The notes under the pieces are model-generated. The model was given only the letters and a program-made list of their open reading frames with translations, was not told where the DNA came from and made no database searches. Positions 8,569 through 17,319 of a stretch of DNA of 64,000 nt are shown in pieces. Positions within the stretch are counted from its first letter, which is position 1; the number at the start of each line of letters is the position of its first letter. This DNA comes from Chthoniobacter sp. GTDB lineage: Bacteria; Verrucomicrobiota; Verrucomicrobiia; Chthoniobacterales; Chthoniobacteraceae. Made by a program: the position numbers and the translations under genes. Location of the stretch: assembly GCA_021414005.1 (NCBI GenBank), contig JAIOPH010000006.1, positions 1 through 64,000 of the forward strand, written 5' to 3'.

Positions 8569-8718
8569 CGAACGCCAATGGCGTTCCATCCATCAGCCCA
8601 GGGTTGGCGCGACGCAGAATGGAGCGGAGCGACATAGCCTGCCGCAGGCAGCCCGAAGGGCAGCGCCGGAGGGCGCTGGCAACCGCCTACCCTGGGTGCG
8701 TCGAAAAAAATGCGCCAA
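8569..8718. repeat. Family 1 repeat, half copy with an extra internal segment
   Basis: The stretch matches the left half of the element at 8008-8229 from the CGAACGCCAATGGCGTTCC arm to the GTGCGTCGAAAAAA region. About 65 bases (roughly 8618-8682), absent from the full copy, interrupt it between the GACGCAG and CCTACCCTGGGTG blocks. That extra piece is itself palindromic around TGCCGCAGGCA. Confidence 0.75.
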
Positions 8719-8807
8719 CCGGCCAGCTCGTGGCGATGCGCACGGTGGGGGGGAATTCCTCGGGCACCACGCCGAGCGCGGTGGCGACGGTGCAGATGTA
8801 GTGGGGG

Positions 8808-9638
8808 TCAGTCGGCCCGCACGCGCTGCCCGATTGGGCCGACGACCATGACCTGCGGGTGGCTTTTCTTGAAAGCCGCCACCGCCTCCGCGCTCAGCCC
8901 TGTGCAGCCGCCGAGGCTGAGCCACTGCAACTGCGCCAGGCCGGCCAGCGGGGCGAGGTCCGTGATGCGTGTGCAGTCGCGCAGGTCGAGCTCACGCAAC
9001 TGCGCGAGGCCGGCCAACGTGGCAAGGTCCGCCACGCCTGTGCAGCCGGTGAGTTCGAGCGTCTGCAACTGCGTGAGGCCGGCCAGCGGGGCGAGGTTCG
9101 CGAGGCCCGTGCAGCGGCGCAGGTCGAGCCGCCGCATCTGCGCGAGGCCAGCCAGCGGGGCGAGGTCCGCGACGCCCGGGCAACCGGAGAGGTAGAGCTG
9201 CTCCAACCGCGCGAAGCCGGCCAGCGGGACGAGGTCTTTCACGTCCGAGCCGGCGAGGTCGAGCATCCGCAGCCGGGTGAGCCCGTGGAGCCCGTCCAGA
9301 TGGCGGCATCGCGGGGCCCACAGGTGCGTCGGGTCGAGGCGCAGGAGCAGGGGCCGGAGCGGGGCGAGGTCGGCGCCCTCGCCTAGGAACAGTTGCCGCT
9401 CGTGCGCCGACCAAGTGGCGAGGCGGAGCACGGCGTGCCAGTCCGCGCGAATGACGCCCAAGGCAGTGGGGTCCATAATGACGAACCCCGCCGCCCGCGC
9501 CTCGCGCACCGCGGCGCGGTAATCATATTCCCGCCACCCGCTCCAGCCGCAGGCGGCGAGGGCGAGCAGGAGCAGCCCGCGCCCCACCCAGCGCCCGCGG
9601 GGCGCAACCTCCGGCGGCAAGGGCGCAACGTCTTTCAC
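8808..9638 (-). CDS. Membrane-anchored leucine-rich-repeat protein (paralogue 1)
   Basis: This 276-residue protein has a short cytoplasmic lead and one membrane segment at residues 18-33 (GRGLLLLALAACGWSG). A juxtamembrane domain of about 60 residues contains an IRADWHAVLR motif and an LRPLLLRL helix. About six LRR units of 23-24 residues then follow, with the pattern LxxLDLxxCxxLxDLAPLAGL. The last 25 residues form a cap (LSAEAVAAFKK). The protein at 18814-19776 shares the same architecture and the same IRADWHA and LRPLLLRL motifs, so the two are paralogues. LRRs of this type usually bind proteins. The partner is unknown. The gene ends one base after the repeat-filled region. Confidence 0.8.
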   Translation of the reverse strand: MKDVAPLPPEVAPRGRWVGRGLLLLALAACGWSGWREYDYRAAVREARAAGFVIMDPTALGVIRADWHAVLRLATWSAHERQLFLGEGADLAPLRPLLLRLDPTHLWAPRCRHLDGLHGLTRLRMLDLAGSDVKDLVPLAGFARLEQLYLSGCPGVADLAPLAGLAQMRRLDLRRCTGLANLAPLAGLTQLQTLELTGCTGVADLATLAGLAQLRELDLRDCTRITDLAPLAGLAQLQWLSLGGCTGLSAEAVAAFKKSHPQVMVVGPIGQRVRAD

Positions 9639-9751
9639 GCCTCCCTTTTACCCCGCCCACCCCACCCGCCAAGCCGCAAACCACCGCGGCGGCGAGGCAC
9701 GGCGCTTTTTCCCGTGGACAGGACGGGGGAAAGCTTTCATTTCCCACGGCC

Positions 9752-11230
9752 ATGAAAGCGCTGCTCCTGTTCCTCGCCCTGCTCTCCCCTGCCCTCGCCG
9801 CGGAGAAGCCCAACGTCCTTTTTCTCCTCGTGGATGACCTCAAGCCGGCGCTCGGCTGCTACGGCGACAAGCTCGCGATCACGCCGAACATCGACCGCCT
9901 CGCCGCGCGCGGCGTGCGCTTCGACCTCGCCTATTGCAATCAAGCCGTCTGCGCCGCGTCGCGCACCGCGCTGCTGCTCGGGTCGCGTCCGAGTTCCACC
10001 GGGCTCCACGGGCTGAGCCGTTTCCTGCGCGATTCCATCCCCGACGCGGTCACGCTGCCGCAGCACTTCATGGTGAATGGCTACCGCGTCGAGGGCATCG
10101 GGAAAATCTTCCACACCGGCCACGGCAACAAGGACGACGCCGCCTCGTGGTCCGTGCCGTGGACGCATCAGCCCGTGGTCGAATATCTCCTGCCCGCCAG
10201 CACCGGCGGCGGGAATCTCACGCGGGAGGAAGCCTACTTCAGCAACCAGCGCCTCGGCGACATCGGCGCGCTGCCCAAAGGTGCGGCCATCGAGATCGCG
10301 GATGTGCCCGACAACGCCTACGCCGATGGCCGCACCGCCGAGCAGGGCATCCAGCGCCTGCAGGCCGCCGCGAAGCGCGCCGAGCCCTTCTTCATCGCGC
10401 TCGGCTTCGCCAAACCGCATCTCCCTTTCACCGCACCCAAAAAGTACTTCGACCTTCACGACAAGGCCAAGTTTTCGCTCCCCGCCTTCACCACGCCACC
10501 GCAGGACGCGCCCGCCATTGCCGGGAAAAAGGGCGGCGAGATCACCAACTACGAACCCGTCCCGAACAACGGCAAAGTCTCCGACGAACTCGCGCGCGAC
10601 CTCATCCACGCCTACTACTCCGCCGCCACTTTTGCCGACACCCAGATCGGCAAAGTGCTGGATGAACTCCAGCGCCTCGGCCTCGAAAAAAACACCATCG
10701 TCGTCCTCTGGGGCGACCACGGCTGGCATCTCGGCGACCACGGTTTCTGGACGAAGCACACGAACTACGAACAGGCCAACCGGATTCCCGTGATCATCGC
10801 CGCGCCCGGTATCGCCCCCGGCGTCGCGTCCAGGCAGCTCCTCGAATCCGTGGATCTCTTTCCCACACTCGCCGAACTCGCAGGCCTGCCCGCTCCGCGC
10901 GGCCCGCAGCCCATCGACGGCCTCAGCCTCGTCCCCGTCCTCCGCGATCCCGCGAAAGTCGTCCGCGACTACGCCTACCACTGCTACCCGCGCCCGAAAC
11001 TCATGGGCCGCGCGATCCGCACCGCGCGCTACCGTTTCGTCGAGTGGAAAGTGCCGGGCGAGCCCGCCGACACCGCGCTGCTCGAACTCTACGACTACGA
11101 AAAAGACCCCCTCGAAACGCAAAACCTCGCCGCCGCCCAGCCCGAAGTCGTCGCCCAGCTCCGCACCATCCTCGCGAAGCAACCCGAAGCTCTACTGAAT
11201 CCGCCGCCGCGGGAAAAGCCCGCGCCGTGA
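9752..11230 (+). CDS. Secreted sulfatase (iduronate-2-sulfatase type)
   Basis: This 492-residue protein has a short signal peptide (residues 1-17, MKALLLFLALLSPALAA). It hydrolyses sulfate esters, probably on polysaccharides. Metal-binding Asp residues are at the start (LLVDDLKP, residues 27-32). The sulfatase signature CAASR is at residues 67-71, with Cys67 expected to be converted to formylglycine. A second alkaline-phosphatase-superfamily motif, VVLWGDHGWHLGDHG, lies in the C-terminal half. The CAASR pattern and general layout are closest to the iduronate-2-sulfatase group rather than the arylsulfatase A type found at 29679-31169. A maturase (formylglycine-generating enzyme or anaerobic SME) is not in the window. 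Confidence 0.9.
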   Translation: MKALLLFLALLSPALAAEKPNVLFLLVDDLKPALGCYGDKLAITPNIDRLAARGVRFDLAYCNQAVCAASRTALLLGSRPSSTGLHGLSRFLRDSIPDAVTLPQHFMVNGYRVEGIGKIFHTGHGNKDDAASWSVPWTHQPVVEYLLPASTGGGNLTREEAYFSNQRLGDIGALPKGAAIEIADVPDNAYADGRTAEQGIQRLQAAAKRAEPFFIALGFAKPHLPFTAPKKYFDLHDKAKFSLPAFTTPPQDAPAIAGKKGGEITNYEPVPNNGKVSDELARDLIHAYYSAATFADTQIGKVLDELQRLGLEKNTIVVLWGDHGWHLGDHGFWTKHTNYEQANRIPVIIAAPGIAPGVASRQLLESVDLFPTLAELAGLPAPRGPQPIDGLSLVPVLRDPAKVVRDYAYHCYPRPKLMGRAIRTARYRFVEWKVPGEPADTALLELYDYEKDPLETQNLAAAQPEVVAQLRTILAKQPEALLNPPPREKPAP

Positions 11231-11341
11231 CCGCGGGGAGCGGTGAGTCCGTTCCCTAATTTTCCTTCGACAGCGTGGTTGAACCGGCTACACCAACCCG
11301 CCCGCTCAAACCCCGTCTTCACAACAAAAACCTTCCAATCC

Positions 11342-13714
11342 ATGACCCGCAAATCCACGCACTTCCTCACCGCCGCGCTGCTCGGCCTCGCCACTTTTTC
11401 CGCCGCCGCGCGCGACAACTGGCCAAACATGGACTACGGGCGCTTTCTCTCCGCGACCTATGTCAATGCCGAGAACAAGACCACGCTCGACGGCGGGAAG
11501 GTGGGCTGCGCGACGAATAAAGGCGTGGGCGTGAAGCTCGGGCCGGGCGGCGAGGCGGCGCAGCTTTTCGATACCGAGCTGGTCCGCATGGCGGGCGGCT
11601 GGACCGGCGGCTGGGTGGAGCGGCGCGGGGTGACTTTCGACGGCGGGCACGGCGGCAACCCGAAGCCCTCGAACGGCGCGAACCTGTATTTCCAGACCAA
11701 CCCCGGCCCGACGTGGAGCAAGGGCTCCGACCTCGCCGATCCGCGCAAACTGCCCACCGGCCCCGGCGCCGCCAAGGTGCCCTTTGGCCCGCTGCCGAAG
11801 GACTGGGCGAAGTATCGCGGTCTCTATCTGCACGGCGACAACGTGGTGTTCGGTTACAACGTGGGCGAGGCGGCGCTGCTGGAGATGCCGGAGTTGGAAA
11901 AGTCGGGCGATGTCCAGTTGCTCACGCGCACCTTCAATGTCCTCGCACCCGGCGCGGGCTCCACGCTGGTGCTGGCGGATGGACCGGACGGATCCGCGGC
12001 GGTCATCGCGGGCGACGTGGCCATCGCGCCGAATGACGCGAAGAACGCCGACATGCGCGCGGTCATCGGTCTCGTCGGCGCGCCCGCCGGCGCGAAGCTC
12101 GAAGCCGCGGGCTCCCGCGTCACGGTCAAGCTCCCCGCGTTCGCCAAAGGCCAGATGTTCAAGGTCGTCTATGCCAAGGGCCCGAGCGCCGAAGCATCCG
12201 CGCTGACCGCAGCCGTGAAAGCTGCCGCCAAGCCTGCCGACCTCACGCCTTTGACCAAAGGCGGTCCCGAGCACTGGAAGGAAACCGTGAAAGCCAAGGG
12301 CTCGCTCGGCCAGCCTGCGGGCGGGTTTCCCTACGTGGTCGATGACGTCGCCGTGCCGCTCACAAATCCCTACAACGCCAGCATCCGCATTGGCGGGCTC
12401 GATTTTTTCAAGGACGGACGTGTCGCCTTCTGCACTTGGAACGGCGACGTTTGGATCGGCAAAGGCATCGACGCGAATCTCGAAAACATCGAGTGGAAGC
12501 GCTACGCCACCGGGCTCTTTCAGGCGCTCGGCCTGAAAATCGTGGACGACAAAATCTACGTCCTCGGGCGCGACCAGATCACCCGCCTGCATGACCTGAA
12601 CAATGACGGCGAAGCGGACTCTTACGAAAACTTCAACAATGATGTGCAGGTCACGCCCGGCTTCCACGAGTTCTGCTTCGGACTCGATACCGACTCGGCA
12701 GGCAATTTTTACTTTGTCAAAGGTGGCCCCGTGAATCCCGGCGGACGTGGCTGGGGACCGCTGAGCGACCACAACGGCTGCATGTTGAAGGTCTCGAAGG
12801 ACGGGATGAAATCTGAAGTCTTTGCCACCGGCCTCCGGGCACCCAATGGCCTGGGCGTGGGGCCAAATGACGAAATCACCAACGGCGACAATCAGGGCAC
12901 ATGGGTGCCGGTCGATTACATTCACTTTTCCAAGCCGGGCGATTTCATCGAAGTGCCCGACCTCGCCCACCGGGAACCCGTGCCCACCGCCTATGGCCCG
13001 CACCTTTGCTGGATTCCCTACGACATGGATAACTCCAACGGCTGCCAGGTCTGGGTCACCGGCGAAAAATGGGGCCCGCTCTCGGGCCAGATGCTCTACC
13101 TCAGCTACGGCAAGTGCTCCCTCTTTAACGTCCTCCAGGAAAGGGTCGGCGACATTGCCCAGGGCGGCGTCGTCCGCTTCCCGCTGAACTTCACCACCGG
13201 CATCTGCCGCGCCCGTTTCAACGCCCTCGACGGCCAACTCTACGTCGCCGGGCTCAAAGGCTGGCAGACCAGCGCGGGACGCGACGGTGCCATTCAGCGC
13301 GTCCGCTACACCGGCCAGCCGCTCACCATGCAAAACGGCCTGCACTTCACCGACAAAGGTATCCGCATCGACTTCACCGCGGCGCTCGACAGCGCCAGCG
13401 CCGGCGACGTAGCCAACTACTCCGTACAGCAATACAACTACCACTGGACCTCCAACTACGGCTCCGACAAATACAAAGTCAGCAACGACCAGAAAGGCAC
13501 CGACCCCGTGACCGTGACTGGCGTGACCGTGGCCCCGGACAAAAAGTCCGTCCTCCTCGCCATCGAGGGCCTCAAGCCGGTCATGCAGATCGAGGTAAAG
13601 ATGAACGTCAAAGCTGCCGACGGCCAACCCGTGCCCGACCGCATCGCCGCAACGATCAACGTCGTCGCGCCGGACGCGCAGCCGGGGAAGACGTATATCT
13701 CGGTGAAGAAGTAG
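11342..13714 (+). CDS. Large secreted beta-propeller protein, DUF6797-like
   Basis: The 790-residue protein starts MTRKSTHFLT with a signal peptide cleaved around residue 22 (FSAAARDNWP). The N-terminal third begins with a DNWPNMDYGRFLSA motif that I associate with the DUF6797 proteins of PVC bacteria. The middle part (from about residue 335) is a propeller like those of glucose/sorbosone dehydrogenases: FCTWNGDVWIG, ITRLHDLNNDGEADSYENF, GLRAPNGLGVGPNDEI. The last 120 residues look like an immunoglobulin-like fold. No CxxCH haem site is present. An open frame extends to 11243, but the ATG at 11342 gives the signal peptide. It probably acts outside the cytoplasm on a sugar or acts as an electron donor. 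The exact reaction is unknown. Confidence 0.72.
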   Translation: MTRKSTHFLTAALLGLATFSAAARDNWPNMDYGRFLSATYVNAENKTTLDGGKVGCATNKGVGVKLGPGGEAAQLFDTELVRMAGGWTGGWVERRGVTFDGGHGGNPKPSNGANLYFQTNPGPTWSKGSDLADPRKLPTGPGAAKVPFGPLPKDWAKYRGLYLHGDNVVFGYNVGEAALLEMPELEKSGDVQLLTRTFNVLAPGAGSTLVLADGPDGSAAVIAGDVAIAPNDAKNADMRAVIGLVGAPAGAKLEAAGSRVTVKLPAFAKGQMFKVVYAKGPSAEASALTAAVKAAAKPADLTPLTKGGPEHWKETVKAKGSLGQPAGGFPYVVDDVAVPLTNPYNASIRIGGLDFFKDGRVAFCTWNGDVWIGKGIDANLENIEWKRYATGLFQALGLKIVDDKIYVLGRDQITRLHDLNNDGEADSYENFNNDVQVTPGFHEFCFGLDTDSAGNFYFVKGGPVNPGGRGWGPLSDHNGCMLKVSKDGMKSEVFATGLRAPNGLGVGPNDEITNGDNQGTWVPVDYIHFSKPGDFIEVPDLAHREPVPTAYGPHLCWIPYDMDNSNGCQVWVTGEKWGPLSGQMLYLSYGKCSLFNVLQERVGDIAQGGVVRFPLNFTTGICRARFNALDGQLYVAGLKGWQTSAGRDGAIQRVRYTGQPLTMQNGLHFTDKGIRIDFTAALDSASAGDVANYSVQQYNYHWTSNYGSDKYKVSNDQKGTDPVTVTGVTVAPDKKSVLLAIEGLKPVMQIEVKMNVKAADGQPVPDRIAATINVVAPDAQPGKTYISVKK

Positions 13715-13750
13715 GCACCCAAGCCGCGCACGGCGCGTGGAAAAAACCTG

Positions 13751-13838
13751 CGTCATCCTGGTCGGAGCTTTGCCCGTGGGCAACGTTAGGGCCAGGCATC
13801 GTCGAAGGACCTCAAACTTTTCCGGGGCGGAGTGGTCG
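13751..13838. repeat. Family 2 repeat, degenerate left half
   Basis: The stretch begins CGTCATCCTG and, 50 bases on, carries GTCGAAGGACCTCAAAC, matching the left terminal and inner arms of the elements at 8324-8513 and 46887-47129. The right half is missing. It sits between the propeller gene and the cytochrome gene. Confidence 0.65.
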
Positions 13839-13963
13839 GAGACGGGGCCGCTTCTTTCGTGCCCGCGCGGCGTTGACGCCGCCGCCTCGCGAACGCTAAA
13901 CCCGCCGCGTTGCGCCCGCCCGGCGTGGCGCTTTTCCGCCGCCGCATTATCATTCGCACAAAC

Positions 13964-16033
13964 ATGAAAATCTCCGTGCTCGCCGCTCTCGCCTGTCTGG
14001 CTCTGCTCACCGCGCCGCTCCACGCGCAGGACAGAGCCGCGCGCATCGTCGCTCCGCAGTCCAAGCCTGCGCCGACGCCGGGCGTGGCGCTCACCTTTTC
14101 CGCGAGCGGCAGCACCGATACGCGGACCGCACGGCTCGTCGCGCTGGAGGTGCCCGCCGGCCAGCCCGCAGCGACGTTTCTCCCCACCGGACCTTTCGCT
14201 GCCCGTTGGGAGGCCGACATTCTGTCCGACCTCCGCGCGGAATTTTCCTTCGCCGCTGAGGTCCAGGGTGCGGTGAAAGTGACGCTCAATAGCGCGGTCA
14301 TTCTGGAAGGCAGCGCGCGGGTCGAAAGTCTGCCGGTGAAGCTCCAGAAAGGCGCGAACCGGCTCGTCGTCGATTTCACCAGCCCGGCCAAGGGCGACGC
14401 GCTGCTGCGGCTGCTCTGGTCGTCGAAAGAATTCCCGTGGGAGCCGGTGCCGCCGACCGTCTTCCAGCACGACGCCAATCTCCCCGCGCTCCGCGCCGGC
14501 ACGGCGCTGCGCGACGCGCGCCTGCTTTTCGCCCAGCTCCGCTGCACCGCGTGTCACGACGCTGCCGGGCTGCTGCCGGCGAAAGGCGAGGGCATGCCCG
14601 AGCTGGCGCAGGACGCGCCGCAGTTCGGCGAACTGGGCGCGAAGTTCAACGAGCCGTGGCTGGCCGCGTGGATCAACGATCCGCACGCCATCCGCCCGCA
14701 CGCCCTGATGCCGAAAGTCTTCCCCGGCAAGCCCGGCGAGATTGACCAGCGCGCCGCGGATCTCGCGGCGTATTTCGTTTCGCTCGGAGGGCAGGCAGAG
14801 GAAAAGCCGCAAGATTCGGCGCTCATCGCGCCGGGCGGGGCGCTCTTTGCCAATCTCGGTTGCATTGCCTGCCACAGCCGGCCCGACGCCGATGCCGACG
14901 CGAAGGACGAATTCGACCGCATCCCGCTCACTCACGTCCGCGCCAAATGGGCGGCCAACAAACTCACCGCCTATCTCAAAGACCCCGCGCAGAGTTTCGC
15001 CTGGAACCGCATGCCGCACTTCCGCCTGAGCGACGACGAAGCCGCCAAACTCACCGCCTACCTCTTCCTCTCCGCCAAGCGCGAATTCCCCGCCGGGCCG
15101 AAAGGCGACGCCACCCGCGGCTCGCAGCTCCTCGTCAGCAGCGGCTGCCTGAACTGCCACGCCGGCCTGCTCCCGACCACCGCGCCCACCTTCGCCGTCA
15201 TGGCGAAGACCGGCTGGACCAAAGGCTGCCTCGGCCCCGACGCCGCCGCGCGCGGCAAAGCGCCCGACTTCGCCCTCACGCCCGCGCAGCGCGAGGCTCT
15301 CGTCGCCTTCGCTGCCACAGGCCTCGGCTCGCTGAAACAGGACGTGCCCGCCGAATTCGCCGAGCGCCAGATTGCCAATCTCCGCTGCACCGCCTGCCAC
15401 GCGCGCGACGGTCAGGCCAGCGTTTGGTCGCAGCTCGAGAGCGAAATGGAACCGCTCAAAGCCGCCGCCCCGCTGGAGGAGGGCGAGGGCAAACCCGTCG
15501 CCACAACCGTGCTCCCCGCGCTCACCTGGCTCGGCGAAAAGCTGCACCCCGCGTGGATGGCGCAGTTCATCGCCGGCCACGGCAAAGACAAGCCCCGCCC
15601 GTGGCTTATCGCCCGCATGCCCGGCTTCCCTGCCGGCGTCGCCGATGGTCTCGCCGCCGGCCTCTCGCACAGCCACGGCTTTCCCCTCACCGACCCCGCA
15701 CCCGCCGCACCCGACGCGGCCAAGCTCAAGGCCGGGGCCACCCTGCTAACCGAAAACGGCGGCTTCAACTGCGTCCAATGCCACGGCCTCGGCGACCGTG
15801 CCGCCACCGCCGTCTTCGAGGCGCCCGGCCCGAATTTCGCCCTCACCCGCGAGCGCATCCGCCCGCACTATTTCCATCGCTGGCTGCTCTTCCCCACCCG
15901 CATCGACGCCGAGACGAAAATGCCGCGCTTCGCCGACGACTCCGGCAAAACCCCGATCACCGAGTTCTTCGACGGCAAAGCCAGCGAGCATTACGACGCC
16001 ATCTGGCAGTATCTGCAGAGTTTCAAAAAGTAG
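13964..16033 (+). CDS. Secreted pentahaem c-type cytochrome with PA14-like N-terminus
   Basis: This 689-residue protein has a signal peptide ending in LHAQ. Residues 25-180 resemble a PA14 carbohydrate-binding beta-barrel (FAARWEADI, then LQKGANRLVVDF and LLRLLWSS). Five CxxCH haem attachment sites follow at Cys194 (CTACH), Cys300 (CIACH), Cys395 (CLNCH), Cys475 (CTACH) and Cys603 (CVQCH), so five covalent haems are expected. It is therefore a periplasmic or surface electron carrier, possibly paired with the dehydrogenase-like propeller encoded just upstream. The start at 13964 is chosen for its signal peptide; the frame opens at 13910. The gap to the upstream gene holds only a half repeat. 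Confidence 0.83.
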   Translation: MKISVLAALACLALLTAPLHAQDRAARIVAPQSKPAPTPGVALTFSASGSTDTRTARLVALEVPAGQPAATFLPTGPFAARWEADILSDLRAEFSFAAEVQGAVKVTLNSAVILEGSARVESLPVKLQKGANRLVVDFTSPAKGDALLRLLWSSKEFPWEPVPPTVFQHDANLPALRAGTALRDARLLFAQLRCTACHDAAGLLPAKGEGMPELAQDAPQFGELGAKFNEPWLAAWINDPHAIRPHALMPKVFPGKPGEIDQRAADLAAYFVSLGGQAEEKPQDSALIAPGGALFANLGCIACHSRPDADADAKDEFDRIPLTHVRAKWAANKLTAYLKDPAQSFAWNRMPHFRLSDDEAAKLTAYLFLSAKREFPAGPKGDATRGSQLLVSSGCLNCHAGLLPTTAPTFAVMAKTGWTKGCLGPDAAARGKAPDFALTPAQREALVAFAATGLGSLKQDVPAEFAERQIANLRCTACHARDGQASVWSQLESEMEPLKAAAPLEEGEGKPVATTVLPALTWLGEKLHPAWMAQFIAGHGKDKPRPWLIARMPGFPAGVADGLAAGLSHSHGFPLTDPAPAAPDAAKLKAGATLLTENGGFNCVQCHGLGDRAATAVFEAPGPNFALTRERIRPHYFHRWLLFPTRIDAETKMPRFADDSGKTPITEFFDGKASEHYDAIWQYLQSFKK

Positions 16034-16185
16034 CGGCGGTGCGGACGGGCTGATCCCCACCCACCGCAGTAGGAATATTTGGAAACGCCGGTGCCGAGGG
16101 CGGGTTTTCCCAGCCACGCCGCACAAGAGGATTGCCGCGGACGCGACTGGTCGCCATCGTCCGCGCTCCCCATTTCACACGCACC

Positions 16186-17310
16186 ATGACTCCCACCATC
16201 ACCACCGCTTTTCCCGCCGAACGCATCCTCCTCGGGCCGGGGCCAAGCCCGGTGCCGCAGCGCGTGCTGCGCGCGCTGGGTGCGCCCACGCTCGGGCATC
16301 TCGATCCGCAGTATCTCGCCATTATGGATGAAACGTGCGCGCGGTTGCGCACGGTTTTTCGTACGGAAAACGCTCTGACTTTTCCCGTGAGCGGCACGGG
16401 CATGGCGGGCATGGAGTGTGTGGCCGTGAATCTCATCGAGCCGGGCGACGAGGTCATCGTGGGGGTGAACGGCGTCTTCGGATCGCGCATGAAAGACGTG
16501 ATGGAGCGCTGCGGCGCGACCGTGCATGCGGTGGAGGCGGCGTGGGGTGAGGTGATCGCACTGGAGCAGGTGGCGGCGGCGCTGGCGGCGCATCCGAAAG
16601 TAAAACTCGTCGGGATCGTCCACGCCGAGACCAGCACCGGCGCGCATCAGCCGCTGGAAAGTTTCGCCGAACTCATCCACCAGCACGGAGCGCTGCTCGC
16701 GGTGGACGCCGTGACCAGCCTCGGCGGACATGAGTTGCGCGTGGACGACTGGGGCATCGACGCGATTTATAGCGGCACGCAGAAATGCCTGAGCTGCCCG
16801 CCCGGCCTTTCGCCCGTGAGTTTCGGCGAGCGCGCGCTGGCGCGGATGGACGCGCGAAAGACGAAGGTGCAATCGTGGTATCTCGATGTCTCGATGCTCC
16901 GCAAATACTACACCGGCGGCGGTGGCGGCGGGCGCGTGTATCACCACACCGCGCCGATCAATATGACCTACGCGCTCCACGAGGCACTGGGCATCGTGCT
17001 CGAGGAGGGCTTGGAAAACCGCATCGCCCGGCACGCACAGATGCACCAGCGGCTGCGCGCGGGCCTGGAGGCGATGGGCATCACGTATGTCCCGCAGCGC
17101 TCGCTTCATTCGCTGAACTGCATCCACATTCCCGCCGGTGCCGACGACGCCGGCACCCGCCGCCGCCTGCTGGAGGAATACGGCATCGAGATCGGTGCGG
17201 GCCTCGGCGTGATGGCCGGCAAGGCGTGGCGCATCGGCCTCATGGGGCACGGCGCCACGCTGCGCAATGTGGACCTCGTGCTGGCGGCGCTGCGGGAGAT
17301 TCTGCGGTAG
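16186..17310 (+). CDS. Class V aminotransferase (alanine/serine-glyoxylate type)
   Basis: This 374-residue PLP enzyme most likely transfers an amino group to glyoxylate to give glycine. Family signs are the LGPGPSPVP start, the [12 protein letters not shown] segment, the VDAVTSLGG loop with the cofactor-binding Asp, and [15 protein letters not shown] with the Schiff-base Lys. The C-terminal domain starts near [12 protein letters not shown]. The ATG at 16186 is the conserved start; the frame is open upstream. Only 9 bases separate it from glcD. The neighbouring glycolate oxidase genes make glyoxylate the likely acceptor. Whether alanine or serine is the preferred donor cannot be read from the sequence. 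Confidence 0.9.
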   Translation: MTPTITTAFPAERILLGPGPSPVPQRVLRALGAPTLGHLDPQYLAIMDETCARLRTVFRTENALTFPVSGTGMAGMECVAVNLIEPGDEVIVGVNGVFGSRMKDVMERCGATVHAVEAAWGEVIALEQVAAALAAHPKVKLVGIVHAETSTGAHQPLESFAELIHQHGALLAVDAVTSLGGHELRVDDWGIDAIYSGTQKCLSCPPGLSPVSFGERALARMDARKTKVQSWYLDVSMLRKYYTGGGGGGRVYHHTAPINMTYALHEALGIVLEEGLENRIARHAQMHQRLRAGLEAMGITYVPQRSLHSLNCIHIPAGADDAGTRRRLLEEYGIEIGAGLGVMAGKAWRIGLMGHGATLRNVDLVLAALREILR

Positions 17311-17319
17311 CTTTCCGCC

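Larger units (their letters stand above)
7922..8807. other. Gene-free stretch packed with palindromic repeats
   Basis: These 886 bases hold no convincing gene. They contain a nested palindrome (8008-8229), a second inverted-repeat element of another family (8324-8513) and a half copy of the first family carrying an extra segment (8569-8718). Short open frames exist in several frames. They arise from the repeats (Pro/Arg/Gly-rich translations, no ribosome binding sites) and I do not call them genes. Confidence 0.8.

Noticed and set aside
7918..8851. Several frames of 60-190 codons in the repeat island
   Set aside because: Frames follow the repeat units and their complements, have Pro/Arg/Gly-rich translations and no ribosome binding sites.
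8808..9638. CRISPR-like regular repeats
   Set aside because: The periodicity is LRR-coding (69-72 bases) in an open frame with diverging units, not repeats with spacers. The same applies to 18814-19776.
11306..15676. 1456-codon open frame on the minus strand
   Set aside because: It lies opposite two clear plus-strand genes with signal peptides and haem motifs; a GC-rich antisense frame without domains.
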